Of a stretch of DNA of 64,000 nt, positions 11,071-22,309 are shown one piece after another. Source of the stretch: Cervus elaphus (taxonomy: Eukaryota; Chordata; Mammalia; Artiodactyla; Cervidae); assembly GCF_910594005.1 (NCBI RefSeq), contig NC_057818.1, positions 55,440,001 through 55,504,000 on the forward strand. Reading direction: 5' to 3'. Each line of letters begins with the position of its first letter. The stretch's first letter is position 1. Under the pieces are notes generated by a model, which was given only the letters and a program-made list of their open reading frames with translations, ran no database searches and was not told where the DNA came from. The translations under genes and the position numbers were made by a program.

Positions 11071-12700
11071 ATGGGAGGAAATGAATCTAAGACAACTGTA
11101 GTGGAATGCACAATTAAGAATTTTAAGAAGGGATTTGGAGGAGATTATGGGGTGAAGATGACGCCTAACCGGCTCCGTGTACTCTGTGAGGTTGAATGAC
11201 CCTCTATGCAAGTTGGATGGCCACCAGAGGGCCCCATGGACTTAAACATAGTAAAAGCAGTCTATGCAGTGGTCCCAGGAGAGCCAGGACACCCGGATCA
11301 ATATCCCTATATTGATTCATGGTTATGGCAGGCTCAGGATCCGCCCCCCCACCCCCCCCCCGGGCCAGATTCTATATTCAGAAAGGGAAAGGAAAAATAT
11401 TCAAGGCACAATAATTGACTGATGACAAAAAGGAAATTCTACAGGATTCGGACAGGGACGATCTGCCCCCTTCCCCCCCATACTGGATGACACGCCTGCT
11501 ACCTAATGCTCCACCGGGACTGGGGGCCATCTGAATGCCCGATCCAGCAGCCGCTGCTCCTCCGCCTGCCCCCCGCCCCAGGTCTTAGAGCCGCCACCTG
11601 CCACCTCGGCAGGCTCCGATCCTGGCAGGAGGAGCCTCTGGTCAAAGTCCACAGGATTCAGCCCCAGCCAAACCTCCTAAATTGTACCCGCCTCTCCCGG
11701 TGACTACTGACAGAAAGGGGGAAGGAGACACAGGAATTAGACAGAGGCTGCTCTCCGCCAAGGAGCCGGGGAAAGGACCCCACTGCCAATGTCCCTCAGA
11801 GAGCTGCAAGAGCCCCCGGTTCAGGCCTCACGTAGCCTACTATTACCAACCATTTCCCTCTATGGACATACTAAATTGGCAAAAACACACTCCACCGTAC
11901 TTGGAGGAGCCACCAGGCATGATCAGCTGATGGAGATTATTTTTCGAACCTACCGTCCTAGGTGGGACGACATAATCCAGCTGTTCGTCTCCCTCTTCAG
12001 CACTGAAGAAAGACACGGGGTCCATACTGAGGCTAGAAAATGGCTATGAGAAATGGCCCCCGAGAGTACAGTGAGCTCACAGCGGTGGGCAGAACTAGCC
12101 ACCCCTGATGAAAGGCCCGACTGGGACTATAACACAGAGGAAGGAAGGGCCCACCTTGAGAGATATCGGGTGTCTATTTTACAAGGTCTCAAGAGGGGAA
12201 CCCCACAAGCCTATGAATATGGCAAAACCTACCAAAGTGGTCCAAAAGGAAACTGAAACACCTCCTGAGCTTTACGAAAGACTATGCGAGACCTATAGAC
12301 TTTATACACCAATAGGTCCAGAGGCAGCTGGGTCTCAAATTGTGATAAGTGCAGCCTTTGTATCTTCTGCCTACCCTGATATCAGACGCAAGCTCCAAAA
12401 GGTAGACGGAGTATTAGCCATGACCAGCTCACAAATAATTCAGATTGCTGGTAAGGTGTTCAGAAACAGAGACATGGAGGCCAAAAATTGAGGCTGAGAA
12501 AAAAACGGAAGGAAGATAACAAGAGAACAGATCAGAGGATCGTGGGAAGGCCCCTCCCTGGGCCTTCCCCAAAACCTCCACCCCCTCTAAATCGAGGTCG
12601 GTCTCCCCGCAAGCCTCCTACAAGGAAGCCCAGGACCACCCTGCAACCAAATCAATGCACCCAATGATAGGGCTTTGGCCATTGGCAAAATGAATGCCCC
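11071..12700 (+). pseudogene. ERV-B gag remnant
   Basis: Starts at an ATG giving Met-Gly-Gly, the N-myristoylation context of retroviral matrix. A matrix-like segment is followed by an in-frame stop at 11197-11199 and frameshifts. A proline-rich linker lies near 11340-11700. Capsid-like sequence reads in the frame 12108-12491, which includes the C-terminal helical part. A single CX2C...H...C zinc-knuckle remnant sits near 12655-12700 with stops inside. Not translatable as one protein. Confidence 0.85.
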
Positions 12701-12760
12701 CAGAATAGCGGGGGGAAAACAGCTGGCATCAGCTGTTATAGGGTTGGCTGGACTAGAGAC

Positions 12761-13153
12761 TGTTATGCCCGATGTCCGAATCCCCGAGTGGGAAGAGAGA
12801 AGGCCTCCAAGACAATGCAACTCGCAGAAAGAGAAGTTTATTACTGACTCGAGCCAGGACTCTCTGCCGCAACCAACGCAGTGGTGTGGGTCAGAGAGCC
12901 CCGAGCCCAAGCTGTTACACAAATTTATAGGGTGAGAAGCGGATTGGTTACACGTTTGCAAAGCAATTTCATTGGTCAAAACTTTCTCGTGCGCAGGACT
13001 TTCCCGGGGGTTTCCGCCCCGTTCCTAATTTCCTAATTGGCAAACAGCGGTCAGTATTAAGTGCTAATTGGTTGTATCCAGGTGGCCTGATAATCTTACC
13101 AAGTAGGAAGGCCTACTCCTAATCTAAGCTGCATTACTTCTGCTCGCCTCACA
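12761..13153 (-). mobile_element. solo LTR nested at the ERV-B gag/pro junction
   Basis: 393 bp in reverse orientation. On - it starts TGTGAGGCG and ends GGGCATAACA, with a TATA box at 12929-12923 and AATAAA at 12842-12837. The 4-bp duplication AGAC occurs at 12757-12760 and 13154-13157. It belongs to the same family as the LTR at 19180-19613. ERV-B reading resumes on both sides. Confidence 0.93.
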
Positions 13154-13189
13154 AGACTGAAAAGGGGTACCGGGACTCAAAGACACAAG

Positions 13190-16100
13190 GTCCCCGAGAG
13201 CCCACAGTAAAACTAAAAGTGGGGGACCAAATTATTGACTTTATGGTGGATACTGGAACAGAAATGTCAGCGGTGACCAAGCCAGTGGCATCCGTCTCAG
13301 AGAAGGCCACTGCTATAGAAGGAATAACCAGGCAAAAGCTGATCAGACCATTCCGACTACCCGGAAATGCGAGATGGGGGACATCAAGTGACTCATGAAT
13401 TCTTGTATATTCCTGAATGCCCAGTACCCCTGTTGGGGAGAGACTTGTCTAAATTGGGGGCACAAGTGACCTTTTCCCCCCAAGAAAGACCCACCTAGGG
13501 CTTGACCACCTATTTACTCTCCCTCTCAGTAACCCCTCAAGGTGAATGGAGGTTGCATGACCCTCCGGAAGGGAAGCCGGATGGGTTAAACAGTCGAGAG
13601 AGAGAGAGCTGATCCAACAATTCCCTGAGGTTTGGGGGGAAGATAACCTCCCCCCCCCCCCTGGACTCACCAAACATCAAGCTCTGGTGATAATAGAACT
13701 CAAACCCGGCGCCGTACCAGTCAGAAAACACCAGTACCAGCTACCGCTGGAGGCCCAAGTTGGCATCTTGCCACATATAAATAGGCTATGACAGGGGGGC
13801 ATCCTGACTGAATGTCAGTCAGCCTGGAACACACCGATCCAGCCAGTTAAGAAGGAAGGGGGACCGGACTACAGGCCTGTGCAGGACCTCAGACTGGTCA
13901 ACCAAGCAGCCGTAACTCTACACCCCACAGTTCCTAACCCCTACACCTTGCTCAGCCTCCTCCCACCCTGTGCTAAGATCTATACTTGCCTAGATCTGAA
14001 GGACACTTCCTTTTTGTATCCACTTTGCTCCAGTATCTCAACCCATTTTTGCTTTTGAATGGGAAGATCCAGCAGGGGGCGCTAAACAGCAGCTCACTTG
14101 GACTCACCTCCACAAGGATTTAACAATTCCCCAACCGTTTTCCAGAAGCCTTGGCTTCTGACCTGAACTCATTCCTGCCAGAACGGTTTAGATGCTGGCT
14201 GCTACAGTATGTGATGACTTGCTGTTGGCTGCTGAGAATAAAGAGGACTGCTGGGAAGGAACCAAGGCTTTGCTAGAGCCGTTGATGGAAGCAGGCTACC
14301 GAGTCTCAAGGAAAAAGGCACAGATCTGCAAGGAGGAGATAAGATATTTGGGGTTTGTCCTGAGAAAGGGCACAAGACTGTTGTACCAGTCTAGGAAAGA
14401 AGTAATCTTGAGAATCCCACAACCAAAAACCTGAGGACAGGTCCGAGAATTTTTGGAAGCCACTGGGTTCTGTAGACTTTGGACCCCAGGATACTTTCAG
14501 ATGGCCCAGCCATTATATGAACTCCTAACAGGGCCAGAAGGGGATTCACTAAATTGGACTGAGAGGCAATAACAGACCTTTGAAAAATTAAAATTGGCAC
14601 CCGCGTTGGGTCTGCCAAACCGTACTAAGCATTCACTCTTCATGTAACTGAAAAGGACAAGGTGGCTATGGGGGTATTAACCCAGACTGTGGGGACATGG
14701 GACAGACCGGTGGCCTGTCTCTCAGAACGGCTGGACAACACTGCTACCAGCTGGCCTGGGTGCTTACGGGCGATGGCTCGGACCTTACTGGTCCAAGAAG
14801 CGACCAAGCTGACTTTGGGCCGAAACTTAAGTGTAAAAGTCCCCCATGAGGTCAACGCTCTCCTACAAGGGGATCCCCACAAATGGTTGTCAACATCCCA
14901 GATTACCCAATACCAGGGACTTTTATGAGAGAACCCCCATGTTACTACTGAGCTCTGTCAGGCTACACTCCTTCGTGTGGGGAAAGGTGAACCTTCACAT
15001 AATTGTGAAGCAATCCTGGAAGAAGTTTATCCTAGCAGACCTGACCTGAGAGACCAGCCAATCCCGCACCCAGACTGGGTCCCGCACGCCGATGGCCCCA
15101 GCCTGGTGAAACAAGGACAGTGGCTGTCGGGGTACGCAGTAGTCACAGAGAAGACCATCGTCAAGGCTGGCTCTCTGCCATCCCACTGGTCTGCTCAACG
15201 GGCCGAGTTATGGGCTCTAATTCAGGCCCTCCAGCTGTCAAAGGTAAGACATTTATTTACACTGACTCCAGGTACGCTATTGCTGCTCTGCATGTGCGTG
15301 GGGTCCTATACAAGGAGAGACAGCTAACGGAAAAAACATTAAAAACAAGGAAGAAATCTTGACCCTGCTAGATGCTGTATGGGAACCTGACAAAATAGCA
15401 GTGATACATTGCCGGGGTCACCAAAAAGAGGACAGCCCGAAGGCGTGGGGAAACCGGCTGGCAGATAGAGCCGCAAAACAAGCGGCTGAGGGATTTGGAG
15501 GCGCTGGGGGTGGGATCGTTAAGACTTTCATACTCCCGAGAGTGCCCGAGTTAACTTCAACTCTCCCACAGTATACCCCGGCCCAAGACCAGCTGGCTGA
15601 AACAGAAAGGATCACCAAGAATGAAAAGTGTTGGTGGGAACTGCTGGATGGCAGGTTGCTAATTCCCAAGGCATTGGCCCCTGCATCAATGTCTCAGGTC
15701 CAGCAGACTCTCCACTTGGGGTGTGACAAAATGGAAAAATTAATTGGAAATATTTCTTAATACCACGGCTTTCTTCCATGTGTAAAATGGAATCCCAGAA
15801 CAGTTCTGCTTGCTCACAGGTCAGTGCTTCCCCCAGACATAAACAGAAAACTCCGGGAATACAGTTAAAGGGCACTCTGCCCTTTGAACATTTAGAAGTG
15901 GACTTGACTGAGATGAAACCCTACCAACACTATCCTTATTTACTGGTCATGGTATGTACCTTCTCTGGATGGGTGGAGGCCTTCCCCCACCCATCTGAAA
16001 AAGCAAATGAAGTGGCTCACTGTCTGACTCGAGAAATAATCCCCAGATTTGGGTTCCCAACCAGAATAGGGTCAGACAACGGCCCTGCTCTTGTAGCCGA

Positions 16101-16746
16101 TTTAATTCAACAGGTATGTAAAGCTCTAAATGTCAAATAGAAATTACATACAACATATTGGTCCCAGAGTTCCAGAATGGTAGCAAGAACTAACCAAACC
16201 CTAAAAGAAACACATTCAAAATGTATCATAGAGACTGACTGTTCATGGATGGACTTACTTCCAGTGGCCTTGCTCAAATGAAGAGTGAACCCATGTTGCC
16301 ATGGTTATTCTCCTTATGAAATTTTCTATGGGAAACTCCCTCCCATAGTAAGACAGGTGTTGGCAGATTTGCCACAGGTAAGAGGAGATGGGATTTCACA
16401 GCAAATGGAACAATTAGGTGAGATAATAAACCAGCAAACTAAGTTTGTCCAAGAAAGGGTGCCGTTCCCCCTTGAGAAACAGATTCATGAGTTTGTGCCC
16501 GGGGATCAGGTGTGGGTCAAGGACTGGAAATATGACTCCTTGGCCCCACACTGGAAAGGTCCATACACTGCTGTTCTAACTACGCCTACGGCAGTTAAAG
16601 TTGCAGGTGTCACTCCCTGGAGGCATCACACAAGGGTGAAGAAGACATACCATGCAGACCCGGAGGACGCCGAGTGGACTATACAAAGGGACCCTGCTGA
16701 TCCCTGTGAAACCAAGATCATCTTTAAAAAGAGGAAGAAGAAATGA
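13190..16746 (+). pseudogene. ERV-B protease-polymerase remnant
   Basis: In order: protease with a DTG motif (about 13240-13270); reverse transcriptase from about 13700 (LDLKD near 13990, and the YVDD region at about 14200 broken by a missing base); RNase H with its acidic residues and YTDS (about 15060-15490); integrase with a zinc-binding N-terminus (15690-15770), two of the catalytic D/E positions (15900, 16070) and a GPY-like C-terminal domain ending at a TGA at 16744-16746. At least six frames must be joined and stops occur throughout, so no active enzyme is possible. Confidence 0.9.
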
Positions 16747-18097
16747 AGCTCTGCAGTCAGCTTCTGCTACATGGGCTTGCCGGAAGCATCCTGAGACTTG
16801 CCATAGTTTCAGCACAAGACAATGTTTTCATCTCATGGGCACATTCCTTTGCAGACTTTGATAACACCTCTAACTGTTGGGTTTGTAGAGCCTTGCCTTT
16901 GTCAGTGATGGACAGACTTCCTTGGTGTCTCCTCTCTGTAAGGGAGATTTTAGCCCCCTCTGTTCCTTTGAGACAACAATGAGAAACCTTTCTTTCTTTA
17001 GTAACTCACAACCTGTCGCTTCTTTCTTGGTGTAAACTGGACTCTAATCAGATTGATCAAGGCCACGGGGTGACATTTGAAGTAAATGCAAGCTTTACAG
17101 AAGTAACAAAAGCCTATACTTTTTACTTAAAAAAAAAAAAAAAGATGAGAACTCTAGGGCCAGTAAAAAGGGCCGGTCCATCAAGTACTTTGAACAATTG
17201 GACCAGATATGAGACGAATATTTTTGAATGACTCCAGAAAAAGCCAGTCTATTGTCCCTGCCCCATCTGTTGGGAGCAAAGGGAACAGAAGATTGGATTT
17301 GGTGACCATCCTAAGATCCGAAAGAATTAAAATACGTGGGATACTTTTCCTCTGAGCAATGTGAACGAATATTAGAGGTCACCTATGACTGGCCAGGCTC
17401 AGACTGGAAGAACAACCCTGGGATCCGATGGGTGGCCCCTAACAGTACCCAATGACTGTGTGGATTGAATTTGTGCCCTTGGCTTCCAGTCTGTTGGGTC
17501 GGCCGCTGCACTTTAGGATTTGCCTTTGCTCATGGAAGTATTAAGCCATCCTTACAACAAGCCCCAGTAAATTTGCCATATTTACATGCATGGCGGGCAA
17601 GGTCCATGTTTCAATGGTATGATTACATAGCTGCCTTGTTCATACCATCTATAGGAGCAACAGATATTATGATTAAAGTAGAAGCTCTAACTAACTTCAT
17701 GAAACCGGCCCTCCTGGACAACGCAAAGGCGATTCAAGCTTTAAATGAAGAACAAATACAAATGAGAAAAGCAGTAATTCAAAATTAGATGGCTTTAGAA
17801 ATACTTAAACGGCCGCTTAAGGAAGGACCTGTGCTACAATTAAAGTTGAATGTTGCATATATATTCCTGATTTATCTGGATGTATCAGCCGCTCTAGAGG
17901 ACATGAAAAACCAGGTAAAAGCTATGTCTAATGATAATATTCCTTTTAGGACTTCTATTTTGTCGTGGATAAAGGGCGATTGGTGGAAAACTATATTGGC
18001 CATTATTATAGTGGCTCAGTTGATTTTGTTATGTGGACCTTGCATTCTCCAATGTATTGTCAACTTTGTTTCACTGAGATTGAATTCACTCACCTAA
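16743..18097 (+). pseudogene. ERV-B envelope remnant
   Basis: The ATG at 16743 overlaps the pol TGA as ATGA and opens a 79-codon frame with a signal-peptide-like hydrophobic start and a CWVC-like motif of a surface subunit. Later pieces (17465-17788 and 17789-18097) look like a transmembrane subunit: a fusion-peptide-like hydrophobic run, a heptad region ending at a stop, and a membrane anchor near 17980-18065. The region expected to hold CX6CC is scrambled. A 13-A run at 17131-17143 and many stops separate the pieces. Confidence 0.8.
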
Positions 18098-18167
18098 ATA
18101 TATGCCAGAAGACCCAAGGTACAGTACATCCCTATGAATGATGCTCACACTGGAAGTTGAGAGCATC

Positions 18168-18179
18168 AAGAGAGGGGAA
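18168..18179 (+). other. ERV-B polypurine tract
   Basis: aagagaggggaa lies directly before the TG of the 3' LTR, the position from which plus-strand DNA synthesis is primed. Confidence 0.85.
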
Positions 18180-18716
18180 TGAAGAAGGAAAGGAGCAGGT
18201 TGCCCTGACTAAACTGACTCTATTTTAAAAGGAAGGAAACTCTATCTTGCACTCAGCAAACTTTGGTCTACATATCTGGTAACCATGGAGATAACATACC
18301 AACAGACAAGGAAGCCTCCCCAACGGATAAACACCAGACCAGGCTGACCTCGTACCTAGACTCCCCAGAGCCAAAAGGAATGCAATAATCTTCTATGTAA
18401 TCAATCATTTTCTGTAGTTCTAATAATGCCCATTGATGTGGGCTACACTGCATGATTAGATGACCTTTAGAATATGAATCATGACTGTAACCTGTTTGTC
18501 TCTCTTCCTAACATTTTCCAGAGCAGACTCAGGAAATTTGGGGATGTGGGCTTGGGCATGTACACTTCGGGTATAAAAGGTTGTCACAAAGATCGGTCGG
18601 GGTCCCTGGCTATGGAGGAAACCCTGCCTGGGACTTGCCGGTGTAATAAAGTGCACTCCACTATCCACACTGCCCTTCTGAGTGAGTTTTGCTTCCCAGG
18701 GCGCTTGGCTATAACA
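18180..18716 (+). mobile_element. 3' LTR of ERV-B
   Basis: Aligns along its whole length with 9765-10300. TATA box at 18572-18578 and AATAAA at 18645-18650. Followed by the ATAC target duplication. Confidence 0.95.
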
Positions 18717-18771
18717 ATACCTCATGATGTCAACATTTCTTCCATCACTTGTAAAGACAACTTCATCTTGG

Positions 18772-18911
18772 GGTTTCCCTGGTGGTTTAGTAGTTAGGAC
18801 TTCAAGCTTCCAATGTAGGGGACATGGATTCAGTCCTGGTCAGGGAACTAAGATCCTGCAAGCCTTGAGGTGTGGCCAAAACAAAACAAAACAAAACAAC
18901 AAAAAAAAAAA
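18772..18911 (+). mobile_element. CHR-type tRNA-derived SINE
   Basis: ggtttccctggtggtttagt head, B-box-like ggattcagtcctggtcag, then ggaactaagatcctgca and an A-rich aaaac tail. Cetartiodactyl CHR family by pattern. Confidence 0.88.
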
Positions 18912-19082
18912 TTCGCCTTTGTCATAAGCAAGTGAATTTCCTGTCATAGATAACCATCAGCCAACAGGGAAGTAGGTCCTAAAAAGATGGAGAGGGGGAG
19001 GAAACGGGGCTCAAGAAGGAGACTGAGGGCCCTCCGTTTGGTTTGGCCCTTTTACAGCACAGATTTGTTTGATCCTTTTTAA

Positions 19083-19645
19083 AATTTGTATTTATTTTGG
19101 CCACTTGGTGGTGTGATATCTCATCTCCCCGACCAGGGATCGAACTCGCGATGCCTGCAGCGGAAGCGGGGAGTCTTAGTGTGAGACTGTCAAGACTAGC
19201 ACCATGACAGGCGCCCTGAACTAAGAGTAGGCCTAAGTTTCAGTTTCTCCCTAGGGTAGGGTAATTATCTGCCCTCAACAGGCCACCAGAGACCAGCTAA
19301 TCAGTACGCGCCCAGTAAACCTCCGGGAAGGTCCCCTGGAAAGTCCCGCGCGAGCGAAGGTTTGTACCAATAAAATTGCTTTGCAAACATGTAACCAATC
19401 CGCTTGCGCCCACTACCCACTGCTTATGGTTGAAATCGAGCACCCTATAAATGTGCGTGGAAACTGGGGCTCCGGGCTCTCTGGCTTTGCACCACTGCGT
19501 TGGTTGCAGCAGGGGCCCTGGCTCAAGTCAGCAATAAATTCTCCTTCTGCGAGTTGCATTGTCTCGGAGGTTTTCTATCTGCCGGTTAGGAGATTCGGAC
19601 ATCGGGCATAACATTAGCCACTGGATTGCCAGGGAAGTCCCTCCA
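19083..19645 (-). mobile_element. CHR-type SINE split by an LTR
   Basis: The reverse-oriented SINE occupies 19083-19179 and resumes at 19614-19645 (ccactggattgccagggaag). The LTR 19180-19613 was inserted inside it with duplication of TTAG. Confidence 0.85.
19180..19613 (+). mobile_element. solo LTR inserted in a SINE, upstream of a CpG island
   Basis: 434 bp, starts TGTGAGAC and ends GGGCATAACA. It has CCAAT motifs, a TATA box (tataaat) at 19446-19452 and AATAAA at 19533-19538. The duplication TTAG is at 19176-19179 and 19614-19617. Same family as 12761-13153. It is oriented toward ZNF114 and ends about 70 bp before the CpG island. Confidence 0.93.
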
Positions 19646-19679
19646 TCAAGCACAGACTTTAAAACTCTCCCTTTCCTAG

Positions 19680-20540
19680 GGAAGTGTTTGTCCTCTCCGG
19701 AGGGGCACAGAGCGGCGCCGCTGGCTTCCAGGCCCGGGAACTTCCTAGCGGGCCGGGGGACCGGGTAGGTGGGGAGGGGGCGGGGACAGGCAGAGCCAGA
19801 GGCTGGGAGACTGGAAGGACCGCAGCCGGTTCGGCTGCCTCCAGGGTCTGGCGGGAAGGTTCGGCCGGAAATGCAAATCTGCTGAGGGTGGGGTCAGTTC
19901 CTGGGAGGGAGCAGGCAAGGGTGCAGGTCTGGGGATTCCCTTCCGGCTTGCCCTCCTTCCCCACCCGACACCGTCCACGGTGAGGCGTGCGGATCAGGAA
20001 GCAGGTACGAAATGCCCTGGCAGGATAAGAACTTGGTCTTGATCCTTCCTGCGGGGGGAGAGGAGGGGCTCGTTATTTTTATTTATTTATTAATGTCATT
20101 ATTCTTTTTTTTTTTTTACAGTTCCATTCCTTCCGCCTGCCACCCTGCAAACCTCAGGGACTGGAATGAGCGCTTGCCACCAGCAGTCTAGACCCGTCTA
20201 GGAGCCGGTTGTCGGGGGAAATGGTAATTTTCCCGGGTTGGGACAAGGATCCACGCCCAGGGCGGGGCCGGGTCGCCTTCCGAGGAGTTGGGAGCAACTG
20301 CCTGCAAAAAGCCGGACTCTTTCCGCCTCGGGAGGAAAGGGGAAGCCACAGGATCCCTAAGTGCGCCCTTCACGTTGCCCCAGAGAGAAGGGGTCTCCCA
20401 TCCCTGGGCTGCAACCTTGCAGGACGCCTCTGTCGGCCCCCGGGCGCCCATTGCGTTTGCCCGCTCTGTGTTATTTGAATCCACTAATGTGTCGGGGGCG
20501 GGGCGGGGGGGCGGGGCGCGGTGTCTGCTGTGCTGAGGGT
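19680..20540 (+). promoter_or_regulatory. ZNF114: CpG island, probable ZNF114 promoter and first exon
   Basis: A GC-rich block dense in CpG, out of character with the AT-rich repeats around it, 7 kb upstream of the KRAB exon and with no other + strand gene nearby. It includes GC boxes near 20491-20520. Donor-like sites on + (ccgg/gtaggt at 19764, cacg/gtgagg at 19980) could end an untranslated first exon. Assignment to ZNF114 is by position only. Confidence 0.6.
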
Positions 20541-20658
20541 GAGCCTCAAAATTCTAGGGACAGTCAGACTGAGAAGATGCCCACTGGGTTCAGGGCTTTT
20601 GGGTTTGAGCTGGGTCAGATTGGCACATTCTTTTTTGCCTGGGTGCTGTGACCATCTT

Positions 20659-22135
20659 TCAGTTCAGTTCAGTCCTTCGGTCCTGTCCGACTCTGTGCGA
20701 CACCATGGGCTGCAGCACACCAGGCCTCCCTGTCCATCACCAACTCCCGCAGCTTACTCAAACTCATGTCCATTGAGTCAGTGATGCCATCCAACCATCT
20801 CATCCTCTGTCTTCCCCTTCTCCTCCTGCCTTCAATCTTTCCCTGCATCAAGGTCTTTTCAGATGAGTCATTTCTTCCCATCAAGTGGCCAAAGTTTTGG
20901 AGTTTCAGCTTCAGCATCGGTTCTTCCACTGAATATTCAGGACTGATCTCCTTTAGGATGGACTGGTTGGATCTCCTTGCAGTCCAAGGGACTCTCAAGA
21001 GTCTTCTCCAACACCACAGTTCAAAAGCATCAACTCTTCAGTGCTGAGCTTTCTTTATGGTCCAACTCTCTCATCCATACATGACTACGGGAAAAACCAT
21101 AGTCTTGACTATGTCACGCGAGTGTATGCTCCTCGGTTCTTTGTCTGTTCACAACAGAAATTTGGAGTGACGGACATTAAAGCCCCCTGGCGGGTCACAG
21201 CTCTCGGAGGACAGACCGTGTTATAGCTCTTAAATAAATCAGTGTTACAGCTCTATTTATTTAGATAATTGCAGGAAAATCCATCTTCGAAGTGTGAGGG
21301 CACGTCGATCCAAAGACACCAAGAGAAGATCGCCCCCATCGCGCAAAAGGGAGAGAAGAGGGCTTTGGCTCCTCTTTTTATATGTTTCTCTGTCCCTGGG
21401 CCTGTCTTATGTAAATTGGGCTAGCCAGGAGTGTTGTTTGTTTTACCTGAGGTTCTCACTCCGGACCTCGGACCTTCCTTTGTTCTATTTTCGCGGGCTT
21501 TCCCTTCCAGGTCTTTTAGCCACCGCCATTTTGGACTCTTTTTCCCTACTCTAACTACCTAACAACTAGACGGACCTTTGTTGGCAAAGTAACGTCTCTG
21601 CTTTTTAATATGCTGTCTAGGTTGGTCATAACTTTTCTTCCAAGGAGCAAGTGTGTTTTAATTTCATGGCTGCAGTCACCATCTGCAGTGATTCGGGAGC
21701 CCAAAAAATAGAAGTCTGTCACTGTTTCCACTGTTTCCCCATCTATTTGACATGAAGTGATGGGACCAGATGCCATGATCTTAGTTATCTGAATGTTGAA
21801 CTTTAAGCCAACTTTTTCACTCTCCTCTTTCACTTTCATCAAGCGGCTCTTTAGTTCTTCACGTTCTGCCATAAGTGTGGTGTCATCTGCATAGCTAAGG
21901 TCCTTGATATTTCTCCCGGCAATCTTGATTCCAGCTTGTGCTTCACCCAACCTGGCATTTCTCATGATGTACTCTGCATATAAGTTAAATAAGCAGGGTG
22001 ACAATATACAGCCTTGACGTACTCCTTTTCCTATTTGGAATCAGCTATTGTTCCATGTCCAGTTCTAAGTGTTGCTTCTTGCCCTGCATACAGATTTCTC
22101 AGGAAGCAGGTCAGGTGGTCTGGTACGCCATCCTA
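20659..22135 (-). mobile_element. Bov-B LINE, 5' truncated, split by an LTR
   Basis: The 3' end begins at 20659 with the (TCAGT)n tail complement. Reverse transcriptase-coding text continues to 21111 and resumes at 21565-22135, including a 149-codon fragment with SYADDTTLMAE. The interruption is the LTR at 21112-21564. Sequence 22136-22309 looks unique. Confidence 0.92.
21112..21564 (-). mobile_element. solo LTR inserted in a Bov-B
   Basis: 453 bp. On - it starts TGTTAGGTAG and ends GCGTGACA, with a TATA-like motif near 21382-21376 and AATAAA at 21261-21256. The 4-bp duplication ACTA is at 21108-21111 and 21565-21568. The Bov-B frame is continuous across it. Different family from the other LTRs here. 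Confidence 0.93.
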
Positions 22136-22309
22136 AAGGGTGGTTATAAAAGGCCAGTTGAAGGGAAAGTGACAGGGAGGTGTCAGGATCAAACCCAGGG
22201 GTCTGAACAAGTTTACATGTTTGTCATTGATGTTTTCCAGTGTCTTTGGGTTCCCGGAAGCTCCGGACACCGGTAGGGCTGTGTTTCATCTGCCTCTTGT
22301 CGATGTTTC

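Larger units (their letters stand above)
9765..18716 (+). mobile_element. ERV-B: class I provirus with paired LTRs and tRNA-Gly primer site
   Basis: LTRs of 536 bp (9765-10300) and 537 bp (18180-18716) both start TGAAG and end ATAACA. They are flanked by the 4-bp target duplication ATAC at 9761-9764 and 18717-18720. A tRNA-Gly primer site follows the 5' LTR, and a polypurine tract precedes the 3' LTR. The interior runs gag (Met-Gly start), protease, reverse transcriptase, RNase H, integrase, envelope, in gammaretroviral style. All genes carry stops or frameshifts. By eye the LTRs differ at about 50 positions (near 9 percent), implying an integration many millions of years old. A different LTR is nested at 12761-13153. 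Confidence 0.95.

Noticed and set aside
16743..18097. captured (syncytin-like) envelope gene
   Set aside because: The envelope region is split by stops, frameshifts and a poly-A run, so no full-length product can be made from this copy.
20266..20536. short + strand frames in the CpG island
   Set aside because: Overlapping frames in all phases are expected in GC-rich DNA; no homology or codon signature.
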